Shown in pieces: positions 53,188-63,339 of a DNA stretch of 64,000 nt. Source of the stretch: CANLBN01 sp034111645 (GTDB taxonomy: Bacteria > Pseudomonadota > Gammaproteobacteria > Pseudomonadales > Cellvibrionaceae); assembly GCA_034111645.1 (NCBI GenBank), contig JAWUWW010000042.1, positions 1 to 64,000 on the forward strand. Direction: 5' to 3'. Numbering within the stretch: position 1 is the first letter of the stretch; each line of letters begins with the position of its first letter. A program made the position numbers and the translations under genes. The notes under the pieces are model-generated. The model did no database searches and was not told the DNA's origin. It was given only the letters and a program-made list of their open reading frames with translations.

Positions 53188-55332
53188 TTATTGATTCTCT
53201 TTTTGTAAGCTAGTTAATTCAGCTTGTGTTGTTGCTAACTTTGCTTGCATTTTTTCTAAGCCAGCTTTAAACACAGCAATATGTTCGCTATTTTCGGCTT
53301 GTGCATTTTGTAAATTAAGCTGGGCTTTGGCGATGCGTTTTTCTAGTGATTGTAGTTGTTCATGCAGTTTTTCTTCTTGGCTCATCAAGGCCATCGCCTC
53401 AGTTTTTGCTTTTGCACGTTCAATGGCAGCGGTTGCAGCATCTAATGTTTCTGGGGATGCCGGTTTTAAAACTTTAGAGTTTGAAATTGTAGTCGTTGCC
53501 GATTCTGCATCACTTTTTTCTAGCGTTGTTGGATCGCTGTTTAAGGTATTACTTTTAGTATTATTAAAAGCATCTAGTTGTTTTTGTGCATCTTGAACTC
53601 TAAGTTGTGCTTGCTTAACTTGTGATTCAAATTTTTCTAGCTGATCTGTTTCGGCGTTATCTAAACGTGTTTGTAATTTTTCTACGCGTCCTTGTGCGCT
53701 AGTTAGTGCGCGTTCTAATTTAGATTTTTGTACCGCAGGGTCTTGCTCTTTTGCTTTAACTCTTGCCATAGCAAGCGCAACTGGATCTAGTGCAGGGGCA
53801 TCATTATTGCGGTTATTATTTTCTGGATTTTGTGCGGCCTCAGCTTTTCTCTTAGCGGCAAGTGCTTTGGCTTTTTCGGCGGCTTCTTTACGTACTGCAC
53901 GTTTCACCTCTTTCTCAGCCTCTGCACGCTCGATGCGCGCCTGCCTAAACTCAAAGCGTTGACGAGCATGATCAGATCTAATTTTTTCTTGTTGCTGTTG
54001 AAGAATGTTACCCTTTGCTGCGCGATAATATTGTACTAATGGAATCGTCGATGGGCATACATAAGAGCAAGCTCCACATTCGATGCAATCAAAAAGATTA
54101 TGATTTTGAAGGCGCTCGTATTCCTCAGACTTTGCATACCAATATAGTTGCTGCGGTAATAAGCTAACAGGGCAGGCCTCGGCACATAAGCCACAACGAA
54201 TACAGGCTTGGGCATCTGGTTGGTCGGGCATTTCTTCATGACTTGGTGCGATAATACAGGCTGTCGTTTTAATGACCGGTACTTTAATATCAGGAAGCGC
54301 AACCCCCATCATGGGACCACCCATAATCAGACGTGATGCTTGATTCGATTGAAAACCTAACTCATTTAATAGATGTTCAACGGAAGTGCCCAATAACACT
54401 TTAAGATTGCGTTGAACGTCGAGAGCCTCACCAACTAACGTAGTTATGCGCCATGTCAGCGCCTCACCAAAACGCACTGCACGGTAAGCAGCCATTGCAG
54501 TAGCAACGTTTTGCATAACGATACCGAGCATTGCGGGTAATTTACCCGATGGAACTTCTTTATTGGTTAAAATTTGTATGAGCTGCTTTTCGCCGCCCGA
54601 GGGATATTTCGTTGGGAAACTGGCGATCTCTATACGAGTATTTTTAGCGGCCTGTTGCATCGCCTTAATAGCATCGGGTTTGTTGTCTTCAATGCCAATA
54701 ATAATATTTGCAGGCTCTCCTAAAATATAGGCCAGCAACTCGGCACCCGCAACAATATCGTCGGCATAATCTTGCATTAGACGATCATCAGCAGTGATAT
54801 AGGGCTCGCATTCGGTACCGTTAAGTATCAGCGTATCGATGCATGTATTGCGAGGGTCAAGTTTAATGGCGGTAGGAAAGCCCGCACCACCAAGCCCGAT
54901 AATACCTGCTTGACGAATTTTTTCTATCAGCTCTGCACTACTTAACTGACGATAATCAGCGCAGGGTTGGTAGTCGATAAACTGATGGTGGCCATCAGTT
55001 TTAAGTACAATGCAGGGGCCTTTCATACCTGATGTGTGCGGCAAAATTCGGTCTTCAATCGCACTAATAGTGCCAGATGTAGATGCATGAACAGGTACGC
55101 TTAATGCACCTACTGCATCGGCAATTTTTTGACCTGCGAGTACCTTTTGGCCAACCTCAACAATAGCGATAGCCGGAGTGCCAATATGCTGGTTTAAAGG
55201 GTAGATAAGTTCACTAGGGATAGACACTTCACCTAGTGGCAGTTGCATTGACTGCGCTTTATTTTCTGGTGGATGAACGCCGCCAGGAATGTCGAAGGTT
55301 TTAATTATATTGTTAGCTGTCGAGTCACTCAT
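53188..55332 (-). CDS. rnfC: Rnf electron transport complex subunit C
   Basis: A 714-residue peripheral subunit. The first 380 residues hold the NADH/FMN (Nqo1-like) domain with IIGLGGAGFPTAIKL; two 4Fe-4S motifs follow, CIRCGLCAEACP and CIECGACSYVCP (about 380-430). From about residue 460 the chain is a long Ala/Lys/Glu/Gln-rich region with coiled-coil segments, as seen in several proteobacterial RnfC proteins. It overlaps rnfB by four bases and leaves two bases before rnfD. Confidence 0.95.
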   Translation of the reverse strand: MSDSTANNIIKTFDIPGGVHPPENKAQSMQLPLGEVSIPSELIYPLNQHIGTPAIAIVEVGQKVLAGQKIADAVGALSVPVHASTSGTISAIEDRILPHTSGMKGPCIVLKTDGHHQFIDYQPCADYRQLSSAELIEKIRQAGIIGLGGAGFPTAIKLDPRNTCIDTLILNGTECEPYITADDRLMQDYADDIVAGAELLAYILGEPANIIIGIEDNKPDAIKAMQQAAKNTRIEIASFPTKYPSGGEKQLIQILTNKEVPSGKLPAMLGIVMQNVATAMAAYRAVRFGEALTWRITTLVGEALDVQRNLKVLLGTSVEHLLNELGFQSNQASRLIMGGPMMGVALPDIKVPVIKTTACIIAPSHEEMPDQPDAQACIRCGLCAEACPVSLLPQQLYWYAKSEEYERLQNHNLFDCIECGACSYVCPSTIPLVQYYRAAKGNILQQQQEKIRSDHARQRFEFRQARIERAEAEKEVKRAVRKEAAEKAKALAAKRKAEAAQNPENNNRNNDAPALDPVALAMARVKAKEQDPAVQKSKLERALTSAQGRVEKLQTRLDNAETDQLEKFESQVKQAQLRVQDAQKQLDAFNNTKSNTLNSDPTTLEKSDAESATTTISNSKVLKPASPETLDAATAAIERAKAKTEAMALMSQEEKLHEQLQSLEKRIAKAQLNLQNAQAENSEHIAVFKAGLEKMQAKLATTQAELTSLQKENQ

Positions 55333-56039
55333 GCTGCACGACCCTCATCATCATCTTTACGATCGCTATTGCTATTGTTTTGGCCGCTGCCAATATAAGT
55401 ATCAGCGCTAACCGATTCATTTAAAGCGGATCTATCTGTTGCAATAAGTTGGGTTGATAACAACGCCGCACTGGGTTCGGGTTTTTTCCAGTGCCAGTCA
55501 CTAACTGTCGGCTCAACCGCTAACATATCAATACAATCAACAGGGCAGGGTTCAACACATAGATCGCAACCCGTGCACTCATCAGCAATGACGGTATGCA
55601 TTAGTTTTGCTGCACCTAGTATGGCATCAACAGGGCATGCCTGAATGCATTTAGTGCAGCCAATGCATTCGTCTTCGCGAATGTAAGCGACGGTTTTAAG
55701 TTCGGCTTCTTGTCCATGATCTTCATCGAGTGATGGTGCTTCGACATCTAAAAGGTTGGCAATCGCATTAATGGTTGCCTGTCCACCGGGAGGGCATTTG
55801 TTAATAGCTTCACCGTTGGCTATACCCTCGGCATAAGGACGACAACCAGGATGACCGCATTGTCCGCACTGTGTTTGAGGCAATAAAGCATCTAATTGCT
55901 CGACAATAGGATCGCCTTCAACTTTAAATTTAACAGCAGCAAAGCCCAAGATAGCGCCAAAAACTAATGCTAGGCCACCGAGGCCGATCAATGCAGCGAT
56001 AATAGGGTTATTTAAAATCAATTCTAACATATCAACCAT
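55329..56039 (-). CDS. rnfB: Rnf electron transport complex subunit B
   Basis: About 236 residues: an N-terminal membrane span (NPIIAALIGLGGLALVFGAI), a 4Fe-4S cluster motif CGQCGHPGC then CPPGG, and two ferredoxin-type clusters CIGCTKCIQACPVD and CTGCDLCVEPCPVD. RnfB delivers ferredoxin electrons. The frame also offers a GTG at 56066 and an ATG at 56030; I choose the ATG at 56039. The Ser/Asp-rich C-terminal tail (about 45 residues) is not conserved in the family. Confidence 0.94.
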   Translation of the reverse strand: MVDMLELILNNPIIAALIGLGGLALVFGAILGFAAVKFKVEGDPIVEQLDALLPQTQCGQCGHPGCRPYAEGIANGEAINKCPPGGQATINAIANLLDVEAPSLDEDHGQEAELKTVAYIREDECIGCTKCIQACPVDAILGAAKLMHTVIADECTGCDLCVEPCPVDCIDMLAVEPTVSDWHWKKPEPSAALLSTQLIATDRSALNESVSADTYIGSGQNNSNSDRKDDDEGRAA

Positions 56040-56149
56040 AATGTTGGCGTTGTGATTAAATATCACATCAAGTATTTATGCCTGCTAATTAGTAAGCTAT
56101 AAATTTAGCAATAAATGTAACTAGAAAAGTATCAACAAAACAATGAATT

Positions 56150-56731
56150 TTATAATTGAATTAAACCCGCAAAGCCCATAAAGGCAAGCGACATTAATCC
56201 GGCAGTGATCATCCCAATTGCCGCACCTTTAAATGGTGTCGGTACGTCGGCTACGCCTAAGCGCTCGCGCATCGCAGAAAATAAAATTAATACTAGCGAG
56301 AAACCTAAAGCTGCTCCAAAGCCATAAATGGCAGATTGGAAAAAATTATGGGCTTTAGTAGTATTCAATAAAGCTACGCCAAGTACCGCGCAATTTGTAG
56401 TAATTAGCGGTAAAAAAACACCGAGTACACGGTAAAGAAGTGGGCTTGTTTTTTCAATAAACATTTTGGCAAATTGCACGACAACGGCAATCACTAAAAT
56501 AAAAGAAATAGTTTTTAAATACGTTAGCGATAATGGCATTAGCACATAAGTGTGGACTAAGTAGCTGCAGATAGAGGCTAGTGTTAATACAAATGTAGTG
56601 GCACTAGCCATGCCGATTGCAGTTTCTAATTTATTAGACACGCCCATAAATGGACATAGTCCAAGAAATTGCACTAATACAAAATTATTGACTAAAATAG
56701 TACTCAGTAATATTAGTATAAATTCATTCAT
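56150..56731 (-). CDS. rnfA: Rnf electron transport complex subunit A
   Basis: A 193-residue membrane protein, six spans, with VNNFVLVQFLGLCPFMGVSN and GVFLPLITTNCAVLGVALLN. It pairs with RnfE as inverted-topology halves around a shared iron centre. Its start codon overlaps the metG stop by one base (TAATG), so translation is coupled to metG. It is 193 residues, as in E. coli RsxA. Confidence 0.97.
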   Translation of the reverse strand: MNEFILILLSTILVNNFVLVQFLGLCPFMGVSNKLETAIGMASATTFVLTLASICSYLVHTYVLMPLSLTYLKTISFILVIAVVVQFAKMFIEKTSPLLYRVLGVFLPLITTNCAVLGVALLNTTKAHNFFQSAIYGFGAALGFSLVLILFSAMRERLGVADVPTPFKGAAIGMITAGLMSLAFMGFAGLIQL

Positions 56732-58845
56732 TACATGACTCGCATACCGGGTATCGCACCGTTATGAGGTTCTAGAAGATAAATTTCTTTATCCCCCGGC
56801 CCAGCAGCTAATACCATTCCCTCTGATAGACCAAATTTCATTTTACGTGGTGCTAAATTAGCAACCATAATAGTTAGCTTGCCTTCGAGTTCTTCCGGTT
56901 GATATGCGCTCTTGATACCCGAAAAAACGTTGCGCGTCTCGCCACCTATGTCGAGTGTGAGTTGTAATAATTTATCGGCACCTTCTACATGACTAGCTTT
57001 AATAATTTTAGCAACACGCAAATCTACTTTCGCAAATGCATTAAAATCGATCTCGTCTGCAAGAGGTTCTTTTGCAAGTTCAGAATCAGTATTTTTATTG
57101 CCCACAATTTTTTTGTCGGGGTTATTGCTGGGTTTGTTGTTGGACTTGTTGTTAAGTTGATTTAACAATACCAACTCTTCTTTGCTATCTTCAATAATTG
57201 CATCCACTTGATCTTTTTCGACACGATTTAAAAGTGGTTTAAATTTATTAATTGCATGATCGGTTTTAAATTCAATATTGTTATGCCAATTTAATTTCTC
57301 GTTTAAAAAGATTTCAATATCGGCAACGAGTGAAGGTAATACAGGTTTTAAGTATGTGGCAATAGCGCGGAACATATTGATACCTTGGGTACAAATGTCG
57401 AGTACGGCTGAATCATTACCTTCCACTTTAGCGAGTGCCCAAGGTTCTTTCATAGCTATATATTCGTTAGCAGCATCGGCGAGGTTCATAATTTCACGCA
57501 TGGCTTTGGCAAACTCTCGCTGCTCATAAAGCTCTGCTATAACATCGCCTGCATCTACACATTGCTGCCAAAGTGCAGCGTTGTCGATGTTGCTTCCTAA
57601 ACTGCCACCAGATTTTTGAATAAAGCGTGCAGTTCGGCTAGCGATATTCACAACCTTGCCGACAAGGTCAGAGTTTACGCGCTGAATAAAGTCATCGAGA
57701 TTAAGATCTAAATCCTCGACACCACTCGATAACTTTGCAGCAAAATAATATCGAAGGTAATCGGGTTTTAAATGATTAAGATAAGTTCTAGCATTAATAA
57801 AAGTGCCGCGAGATTTGGACATTTTATTGCCATTAACCATCAAAAAACCATGCACATTTACTTTTGTTGGCGTACGAAATTTAGCCGAGTGCAGCATGGC
57901 AGGCCAAAATAAGGCATGAAAGTTAACGATGTCTTTGCCAATAAAATGATAGAGCTCAGTACCATTGTTGAACCGGGGATCGCCTTTGCCATCATCTAAC
58001 CAATAATCTTGCCATTTCAGGCCAGCCGTATTTTTTTCACTATTTGCGCAAAAGTTTTTAAAACTCGCAATGTAGCCAATGGGGGCATCCAGCCACACAT
58101 AAAAATATTTGCCTGTTTGGCCAGGAATCTCAAAACCAAAATACGGGGCATCGCGAGAAATATCCCACTCTTGTAGTCCTGCATCCAACCACTCGGCAAG
58201 TTTGTTGGCCATTTCATTTTGTAGATGACCTGCACGGGTCCAATTTTTTAGAAAGTCACTAAATTCTGGCAGTTTAAAAAAGAAGTGTTCAGAATCTTTT
58301 TGAATAGGAGTTGCACCAGAGATCACAGATCTAGGGTCAATTAATTCGCTAGGCGCATAAGTGGCACTACAAACTTCGCAGTTATCGCCGTACTGATCGG
58401 GACTATGACATTTAGGACAGCTGCCCTTTATATATCGATCGGCTAAAAACAATTCTTTTTCTGGATCGTAGCTTTGCGTAATTGTGCGTGTTGCAATATG
58501 GTCATTTGCCACTAGTGCATTATAAATAAACTCAGACATCTCTTTGTTTTCACTTGAGTGCGTCGAGTGAAAATTATCAAAGCCAATTTGAAAGTCAGCA
58601 AAATCTTTTTCGTGCTCTGCTTTGATGTTAGCGATTTGAGCCTCTGGTGTAATAGCGTTTTCTTCTGCCTTGAGCATAATAGCTGTGCCATGAGCATCGT
58701 CAGCACAAACATAGGTGCATTCGTTGCCGCGTAGCTTTTGAAAACGAACCCAAATGTCTGATTGAATATATTCAACCAAATGCCCTAAATGAATTGATCC
58801 ATTTGCATAAGGAAGTGCGCTTGTGACTAAAATTTTACGGCTCAT
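56731..58845 (-). CDS. metG: Methionyl-tRNA synthetase
   Basis: A 704-residue class I synthetase. The HIGH-type motif is PYANGSIHLGHLVEY, zinc Cys lie in CPKCHSPDQYGDNCEVC, and KMSKSRG is the second signature. The C-terminal Trbp111/EMAP tRNA-binding domain (about 600-704) is joined through a charged, Asn-rich linker (about 555-595). It charges initiator and elongator tRNA-Met. metG upstream of rnfA is also known in Pseudomonas-like genomes. It is divergent from mrp. Confidence 0.98.
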   Translation of the reverse strand: MSRKILVTSALPYANGSIHLGHLVEYIQSDIWVRFQKLRGNECTYVCADDAHGTAIMLKAEENAITPEAQIANIKAEHEKDFADFQIGFDNFHSTHSSENKEMSEFIYNALVANDHIATRTITQSYDPEKELFLADRYIKGSCPKCHSPDQYGDNCEVCSATYAPSELIDPRSVISGATPIQKDSEHFFFKLPEFSDFLKNWTRAGHLQNEMANKLAEWLDAGLQEWDISRDAPYFGFEIPGQTGKYFYVWLDAPIGYIASFKNFCANSEKNTAGLKWQDYWLDDGKGDPRFNNGTELYHFIGKDIVNFHALFWPAMLHSAKFRTPTKVNVHGFLMVNGNKMSKSRGTFINARTYLNHLKPDYLRYYFAAKLSSGVEDLDLNLDDFIQRVNSDLVGKVVNIASRTARFIQKSGGSLGSNIDNAALWQQCVDAGDVIAELYEQREFAKAMREIMNLADAANEYIAMKEPWALAKVEGNDSAVLDICTQGINMFRAIATYLKPVLPSLVADIEIFLNEKLNWHNNIEFKTDHAINKFKPLLNRVEKDQVDAIIEDSKEELVLLNQLNNKSNNKPSNNPDKKIVGNKNTDSELAKEPLADEIDFNAFAKVDLRVAKIIKASHVEGADKLLQLTLDIGGETRNVFSGIKSAYQPEELEGKLTIMVANLAPRKMKFGLSEGMVLAAGPGDKEIYLLEPHNGAIPGMRVM

Positions 58846-59136
58846 ATAGTGTGTTTCATTATAGTTAATCGTCTGGTCTAATCGGTCTTCGAAAATTAGT
58901 GGATGATTTGTTTATTTGTTAGGGCCCAACATTATTTGTCGGTAAAAACTCACCCCTGTTATTAATAAAGTTCGAAATAGTTCTTGATAAAATATGCGGC
59001 AGAATTATAGCATTGATTATATTGATTTTGATGATGAATCTACGTTAATTAAGGACAACTTTTTTGATATAACCTTATAAACAATGTTTTGCTATTAGTG
59101 AGCCGTTTATGCTCTCAAACACATTACATAACCACT

Positions 59137-59179
59137 AATTTCTCTTTTTGACTCAATTCAAATTGAAGTAAGAGAAATT
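59137..59179 (+). promoter_or_regulatory. Two-part stem-loop in the mrp leader
   Basis: AATTTCTCTT (59137-59146) pairs with AAGAGAAATT (59170-59179), and inside TCAATT pairs with AATTGA (59153-59166). It sits 70 bases before the preferred mrp start in the divergent metG/mrp gap. It may be an operator or an RNA leader structure. The rest of the 404-base gap has no gene. Confidence 0.45.
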
Positions 59180-59249
59180 TCGAGGGTGGTTTATTACTGC
59201 ATTGGTGGGTAACATGCATTCCTCAAATTATTTAACGTGTGAAATATTT

Positions 59250-60365
59250 ATGTCGACATCTACTTCTCCCAAACTTGCTGAATGGATAGAGCAGCATGTC
59301 CTACCTTTATTGACTACTGTTAAAGAGCCTCTCACTGGCCAGCATTTACTTGCCTTAGAGGCTGTTAGCAATATTCAGTACCTCGACAAACGATTATCGT
59401 TAAATCTAACGCTTGGTTATCCGGGTGACGCTCTCCGTAAAGCCATCGTTAGCGAAATAGTCGAGAAATTATTAACCATTGCAGATGTAGATAAAGTTGT
59501 CGTTCACGATAGTTGGACGGCGCCCGTGAGCATGGGTATTGGAGGCAAAAAGCCTATTAATAATGTGCGTAATGTAATCGCTGTTGCCTCGGGTAAGGGC
59601 GGCGTTGGCAAATCAACGACAACGGTTAATCTTGCGTTAGCATTAGTAAAAATGGGTGCGAGAGTTGGTATTTTAGATGCGGATATCTATGGCCCTAGTC
59701 AGCCACAGATGCTTGGTGCTTCGAAGAAAAAGCCAGAAGTACGCGACGAGAAAGCGATGATCCCTATTCAAGCGCATGGTTTGCAATCGATGTCACTTGG
59801 CTATCTGCTCTCGGATAAGACCCCAGCTGTCTGGCGTGGACCAATGGCAACGGGTGCACTTCAGCAAATGATATTTCAAACCGACTGGGATGACCTCGAT
59901 TATTTGTTTGTTGATATGCCTCCTGGTACTGGTGATATTCAATTGACGCTTTCGCAAGAAGTGCCCGTTTCTGGAGCTATTATTGTGACTACGCCTCAAG
60001 ATATTGCTCTTCTCGATGCTAAAAAAGGCATTGAGATGTTTGTTAAGGTCAGTATTCCTGTGCTAGGTGTTGTCGAAAATATGGCCGTACATCACTGCAC
60101 AAATTGTGGCCATGAAGAGCATATCTTCGGTGAGGGTGGTGGTGCACGTATTGCTGCAGAGTACGGGACCAAATTACTAGGAACTATGCCCTTAGCTATG
60201 TCGATCCGAGAAGAAGCCGATAGTGGCAGGCCAACAGTTGTCGCAAATCCTGATGGTGTATTCGCACAACATTATTGTAAAACAGCCCAAATAGCTGCGG
60301 CAGAGCTATGGCTACAGCGCCTTCAGTCTAGCGATATGCCAGAAATAGTTGTCAGTGAGGATTAG
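59250..60365 (+). CDS. apbC: Mrp/ApbC iron-sulfur cluster carrier ATPase
   Basis: About 371 residues: an N-terminal MIP18/DUF59 domain (about 5-85) and a P-loop ATPase with the deviant Walker A GKGGVGKSTTT, DADIYGPSQ, and the cluster-binding pair CTNC in HHCTNCGHEE. It transfers 4Fe-4S clusters to target proteins. An open frame begins at 59202, but the ATG at 59250 gives the expected N-terminus. It is divergent from metG, the order seen in E. coli and Pseudomonas, and is followed by dcd. Confidence 0.95.
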   Translation: MSTSTSPKLAEWIEQHVLPLLTTVKEPLTGQHLLALEAVSNIQYLDKRLSLNLTLGYPGDALRKAIVSEIVEKLLTIADVDKVVVHDSWTAPVSMGIGGKKPINNVRNVIAVASGKGGVGKSTTTVNLALALVKMGARVGILDADIYGPSQPQMLGASKKKPEVRDEKAMIPIQAHGLQSMSLGYLLSDKTPAVWRGPMATGALQQMIFQTDWDDLDYLFVDMPPGTGDIQLTLSQEVPVSGAIIVTTPQDIALLDAKKGIEMFVKVSIPVLGVVENMAVHHCTNCGHEEHIFGEGGGARIAAEYGTKLLGTMPLAMSIREEADSGRPTVVANPDGVFAQHYCKTAQIAAAELWLQRLQSSDMPEIVVSED

Positions 60366-60549
60366 TCTTTTTATAGATAAACTTTATAAGTTAAGTAGCT
60401 AGACGCTCTCAAAAATGTGATTCAATGATGAAAACAGTATGAAATAATACTGCTATAGCAGAATCTACATACAGGGAATTTTAATAAAGTATTGTATGAA
60501 CTTTTAATACAGCGTAACCATTTTTCATGTTAAAAAACGAGGAAGCATA

Positions 60550-61119
60550 ATGAGTATTAAGTCAGATCACTGGATGCGCCGTATGGCCGAACAGCAAAAA
60601 ATGATTGAGCCATTTGAGCCCAATCAAGTGCGCTATGGAGAAAATGGTGATCGCCTAATTTCTTATGGAACCTCAAGTTATGGTTACGATGTTCGATGTG
60701 CTGATGAGTTTAAAATTTTTACAAATGTATACTCAACAGTTGTTGATCCTAAAGCTTTTGATGAAAAAAGTTTTGTCGATGTTAAAAGTGATGTTTGTAT
60801 TATTCCGCCAAACTCTTTTGCGCTAGCGAGAACAGTCGAGTACTTTAGAATTCCTCGTAGCGTGCTAACAGTGTGTTTGGGTAAATCTACATACGCGCGC
60901 TGTGGCATTATTGTCAATGTCACACCCCTAGAGCCAGAGTGGGAAGGGCACGTCACTCTAGAATTTTCTAACACAACGCCGCTACCTGCAAAAATATATG
61001 CTAACGAAGGCGTAGCGCAGATGCTTTTCTTTGAGTCCGATGAAGTTTGTGGCACTTCTTATAAAGATCGTGACGGAAAATATCAAGGTCAGAAGGGTGT
61101 TACGTTACCAAAGGCTTAA
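60550..61119 (+). CDS. dcd: dCTP deaminase
   Basis: A 189-residue trimeric enzyme that makes dUTP from dCTP for thymidylate synthesis. YGTSSYGYDVRC, LGKSTYARCGIIVNVTPLEP (with the catalytic Glu) and the C-terminal YQGQKGVTLP tail are all present. The length agrees with E. coli Dcd (193). It follows mrp by 184 bases; an AGGAAG ribosome site precedes the ATG. Confidence 0.97.
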   Translation: MSIKSDHWMRRMAEQQKMIEPFEPNQVRYGENGDRLISYGTSSYGYDVRCADEFKIFTNVYSTVVDPKAFDEKSFVDVKSDVCIIPPNSFALARTVEYFRIPRSVLTVCLGKSTYARCGIIVNVTPLEPEWEGHVTLEFSNTTPLPAKIYANEGVAQMLFFESDEVCGTSYKDRDGKYQGQKGVTLPKA

Positions 61120-61248
61120 CGCAAATTAAAAAAGGGGATGACTCATTGCGCAAAGGTTCATCCATTATCATTTGTAGTATTTTTGTTTTACAGCGTTTAT
61201 TTTAAAAGTATTTTCTGCGCCAACGCTTTAAAGTCCGGTTGATTTACA

Positions 61249-61698
61249 CTAAACAGGCGCTTTAACGGGCTCTTTACTGATTGTCAAAGCCTTTAAGTAA
61301 GAGTATCCATCTGTATCAAATGTGTAATGATAGCCTACGATAAGATTGTCACCATAAATCGCTTTTGACTCGATTATATCGATGCCTTTGCTTAATAAGA
61401 AATTTTTAATTGCTGTAGCCCCGCGTTTGAGTGCTGCAGTGTCGGGAGATAGTGTCGGTTTAGACATTACAAGTAACACTCGGCCATCGGCACTCCCCGC
61501 GATACGTAATTCAATTTCATCGATTTTTATATGCCTTGTCGCGCCAATAACTTTAGAACAATCTTGACTAAGCTGTAAGCTAGTGCAGCCTGCTGCAGGA
61601 TTATAAGTGCCAACAGATTGATCGTTAAAAGTGATAATAGTTGGTGTATTTGTACAGGCCGATAAGAACATAAAGCAAGTAAGAACTGTTTTTTTCAT
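61249..61698 (-). CDS. Small putative lipoprotein
   Basis: A 149-residue protein with a signal peptide and lipobox LSAC (Cys at about residue 15), so it should be lipid-anchored. No conserved domain was recognised; the later part (DEIELRIAGSADGRVLLVMS) suggests alternating beta strands. Its start overlaps the MATE gene stop by one base, so it is co-translated with the exporter, but it does not look like an outer membrane channel. Confidence 0.7.
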   Translation of the reverse strand: MKKTVLTCFMFLSACTNTPTIITFNDQSVGTYNPAAGCTSLQLSQDCSKVIGATRHIKIDEIELRIAGSADGRVLLVMSKPTLSPDTAALKRGATAIKNFLLSKGIDIIESKAIYGDNLIVGYHYTFDTDGYSYLKALTISKEPVKAPV

Positions 61699-63038
61699 TA
61701 TAAAAACTCTTTTGTTTTGGGTTTTAAATCAAAAGCATGTAAGTCAATTTTTTTGACTAATTTTAAAGCCAATAATAATCCTATTACAGCAATAACAATA
61801 GAGCCCGCAAATAAGCCCCATAATACACCCTCAGTTCCCGCAATGTTGGCGCCGATAATAACAAATGGAATTGTGCCAACAGTGGCCTTTAGGATGTTAA
61901 TAATAGTTGCGTAATATGCGACGCCAAGATTATTAAATAAAGCGTTGGTAAGGAAGGTGATGCCATTAAAAATAAATATTAAGCTAAAGCCACTGCAAAA
62001 TAAATACACTAGTTGGTTGGCTTCCTCTGAGCCACCAAAAAGTGGTACGAACCACAATTGTGATGCCCATAATATTGCACTGGTAATAGCACAATAAATT
62101 AACGTGAAACGAATAGCTTCAAACAGTGTTTTTGAAACACGGTCAAATTTTTTAGCACCAAAATTTTGGCTTGCAATCGGGCCAATAACACTAGATAAGG
62201 CAAATAAACCCACAAATGCAACGGGTTGTATTTTATTAATAATCGCAATGCCAGCGACGGCGCTGTCCCCAAATTGAGCCATTGTGAAGGTAACATAGGC
62301 CATACTCACAGGCGTCGATAAATTGGTTAGAATGGCTGGAAATGCGATCTTGGCATAGTTTGATAGCTCATGTCGGTAGTGTTCTAGGTTAAAGGCACCT
62401 GCAAGCTGGTTTCTAGTTACAATAATATGATAAGCCATTGCCAACATAATTATTCGACTTATAACCGTTGCAAACGCAGCGCCTTCCACTCCTAGATCTA
62501 GACCAAAAATTAATATTGGATCCAAGACCATATTGCTTAGCCCCGCAACGATATAAATCAACATACTATTTTTAGCGTCGCCTTTTGCTCGCATGATACT
62601 TCCCATTGACATTGCAACGGCAAGTGCCGGCATTCCAAGAACCACGATAGAGGTGTAGGCATTGGCCAGTTCAAGCGTTTGACCGCTAGCACCGAGTAAA
62701 CTCAGTAATGTCGGTAAGTAGAACCATAAAATTAATGCTAAAGGAAGCGATATAATAAAGGCGGACACTAAAGAGTGTGTGACTGTTTCTCGTGACCTTA
62801 AAGCTATAGAGACTAATGCGCTAGAGGCAATAGAGAGGCCTATATTCAGAGATAGGCTAAAAAATATGATTGGGCCTGCAAAGCCAAGAGCAGTTATTTC
62901 GGCTTCACCAATTAGGCCTAAAAAATAGATATCGACAAGCTCAGATAAAAAGATGACGAGCAAGCCCAATGCGGTTGAGCTCGTCATAATAACTAGGTGT
63001 TTAGCGATAGAGCCTTGCGTATATCTGGCAGGAAACAT
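61698..63038 (-). CDS. MATE family efflux transporter
   Basis: A 446-residue integral membrane protein with twelve predicted spans and a two-half repeat: QGSIAKHLVIMTSSTALGLL opens it, and NYAKIAFPAILTNLSTPVSM starts the second half, as in MATE exporters. FGLDLGVEGAAFATVISRII is family-typical. It exports cationic drugs or metabolites using a sodium or proton gradient; the substrate is unknown. It is followed by the overlapping lipoprotein gene. Confidence 0.88.
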   Translation of the reverse strand: MFPARYTQGSIAKHLVIMTSSTALGLLVIFLSELVDIYFLGLIGEAEITALGFAGPIIFFSLSLNIGLSIASSALVSIALRSRETVTHSLVSAFIISLPLALILWFYLPTLLSLLGASGQTLELANAYTSIVVLGMPALAVAMSMGSIMRAKGDAKNSMLIYIVAGLSNMVLDPILIFGLDLGVEGAAFATVISRIIMLAMAYHIIVTRNQLAGAFNLEHYRHELSNYAKIAFPAILTNLSTPVSMAYVTFTMAQFGDSAVAGIAIINKIQPVAFVGLFALSSVIGPIASQNFGAKKFDRVSKTLFEAIRFTLIYCAITSAILWASQLWFVPLFGGSEEANQLVYLFCSGFSLIFIFNGITFLTNALFNNLGVAYYATIINILKATVGTIPFVIIGANIAGTEGVLWGLFAGSIVIAVIGLLLALKLVKKIDLHAFDLKPKTKEFL

Positions 63039-63339
63039 AAAGATTTTTTTCGCTAAAGTTGGGCTAAAACCTGAATTAGCTGCTATCTTTATCTAAGGGA
63101 ATAATAACTTTGAATAAGATACTAATAATTTTATAACAAATAGTCTAATGTTAAGACATTGAGTCCTATTTATAATTGGTTAGGTTTTAATATGTTAGGT
63201 TAACAGTTATTGATCTAAACTGTATTTATTTAATGCTATTCACTTAATAGCAAGCCACTGAGAAACTTGAAATATTAGTTGCCAAGAGTGGTAACCAACA
63301 ACAAGTGATAAAGCTTAGCGGTGAAGGTAAGATAAATCG
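63039..63339. other. Divergent gap between the MATE gene and the Tat protein gene
   Basis: AT-rich DNA with no gene or strong repeat seen. It should hold two divergent promoters. Confidence 0.4.
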
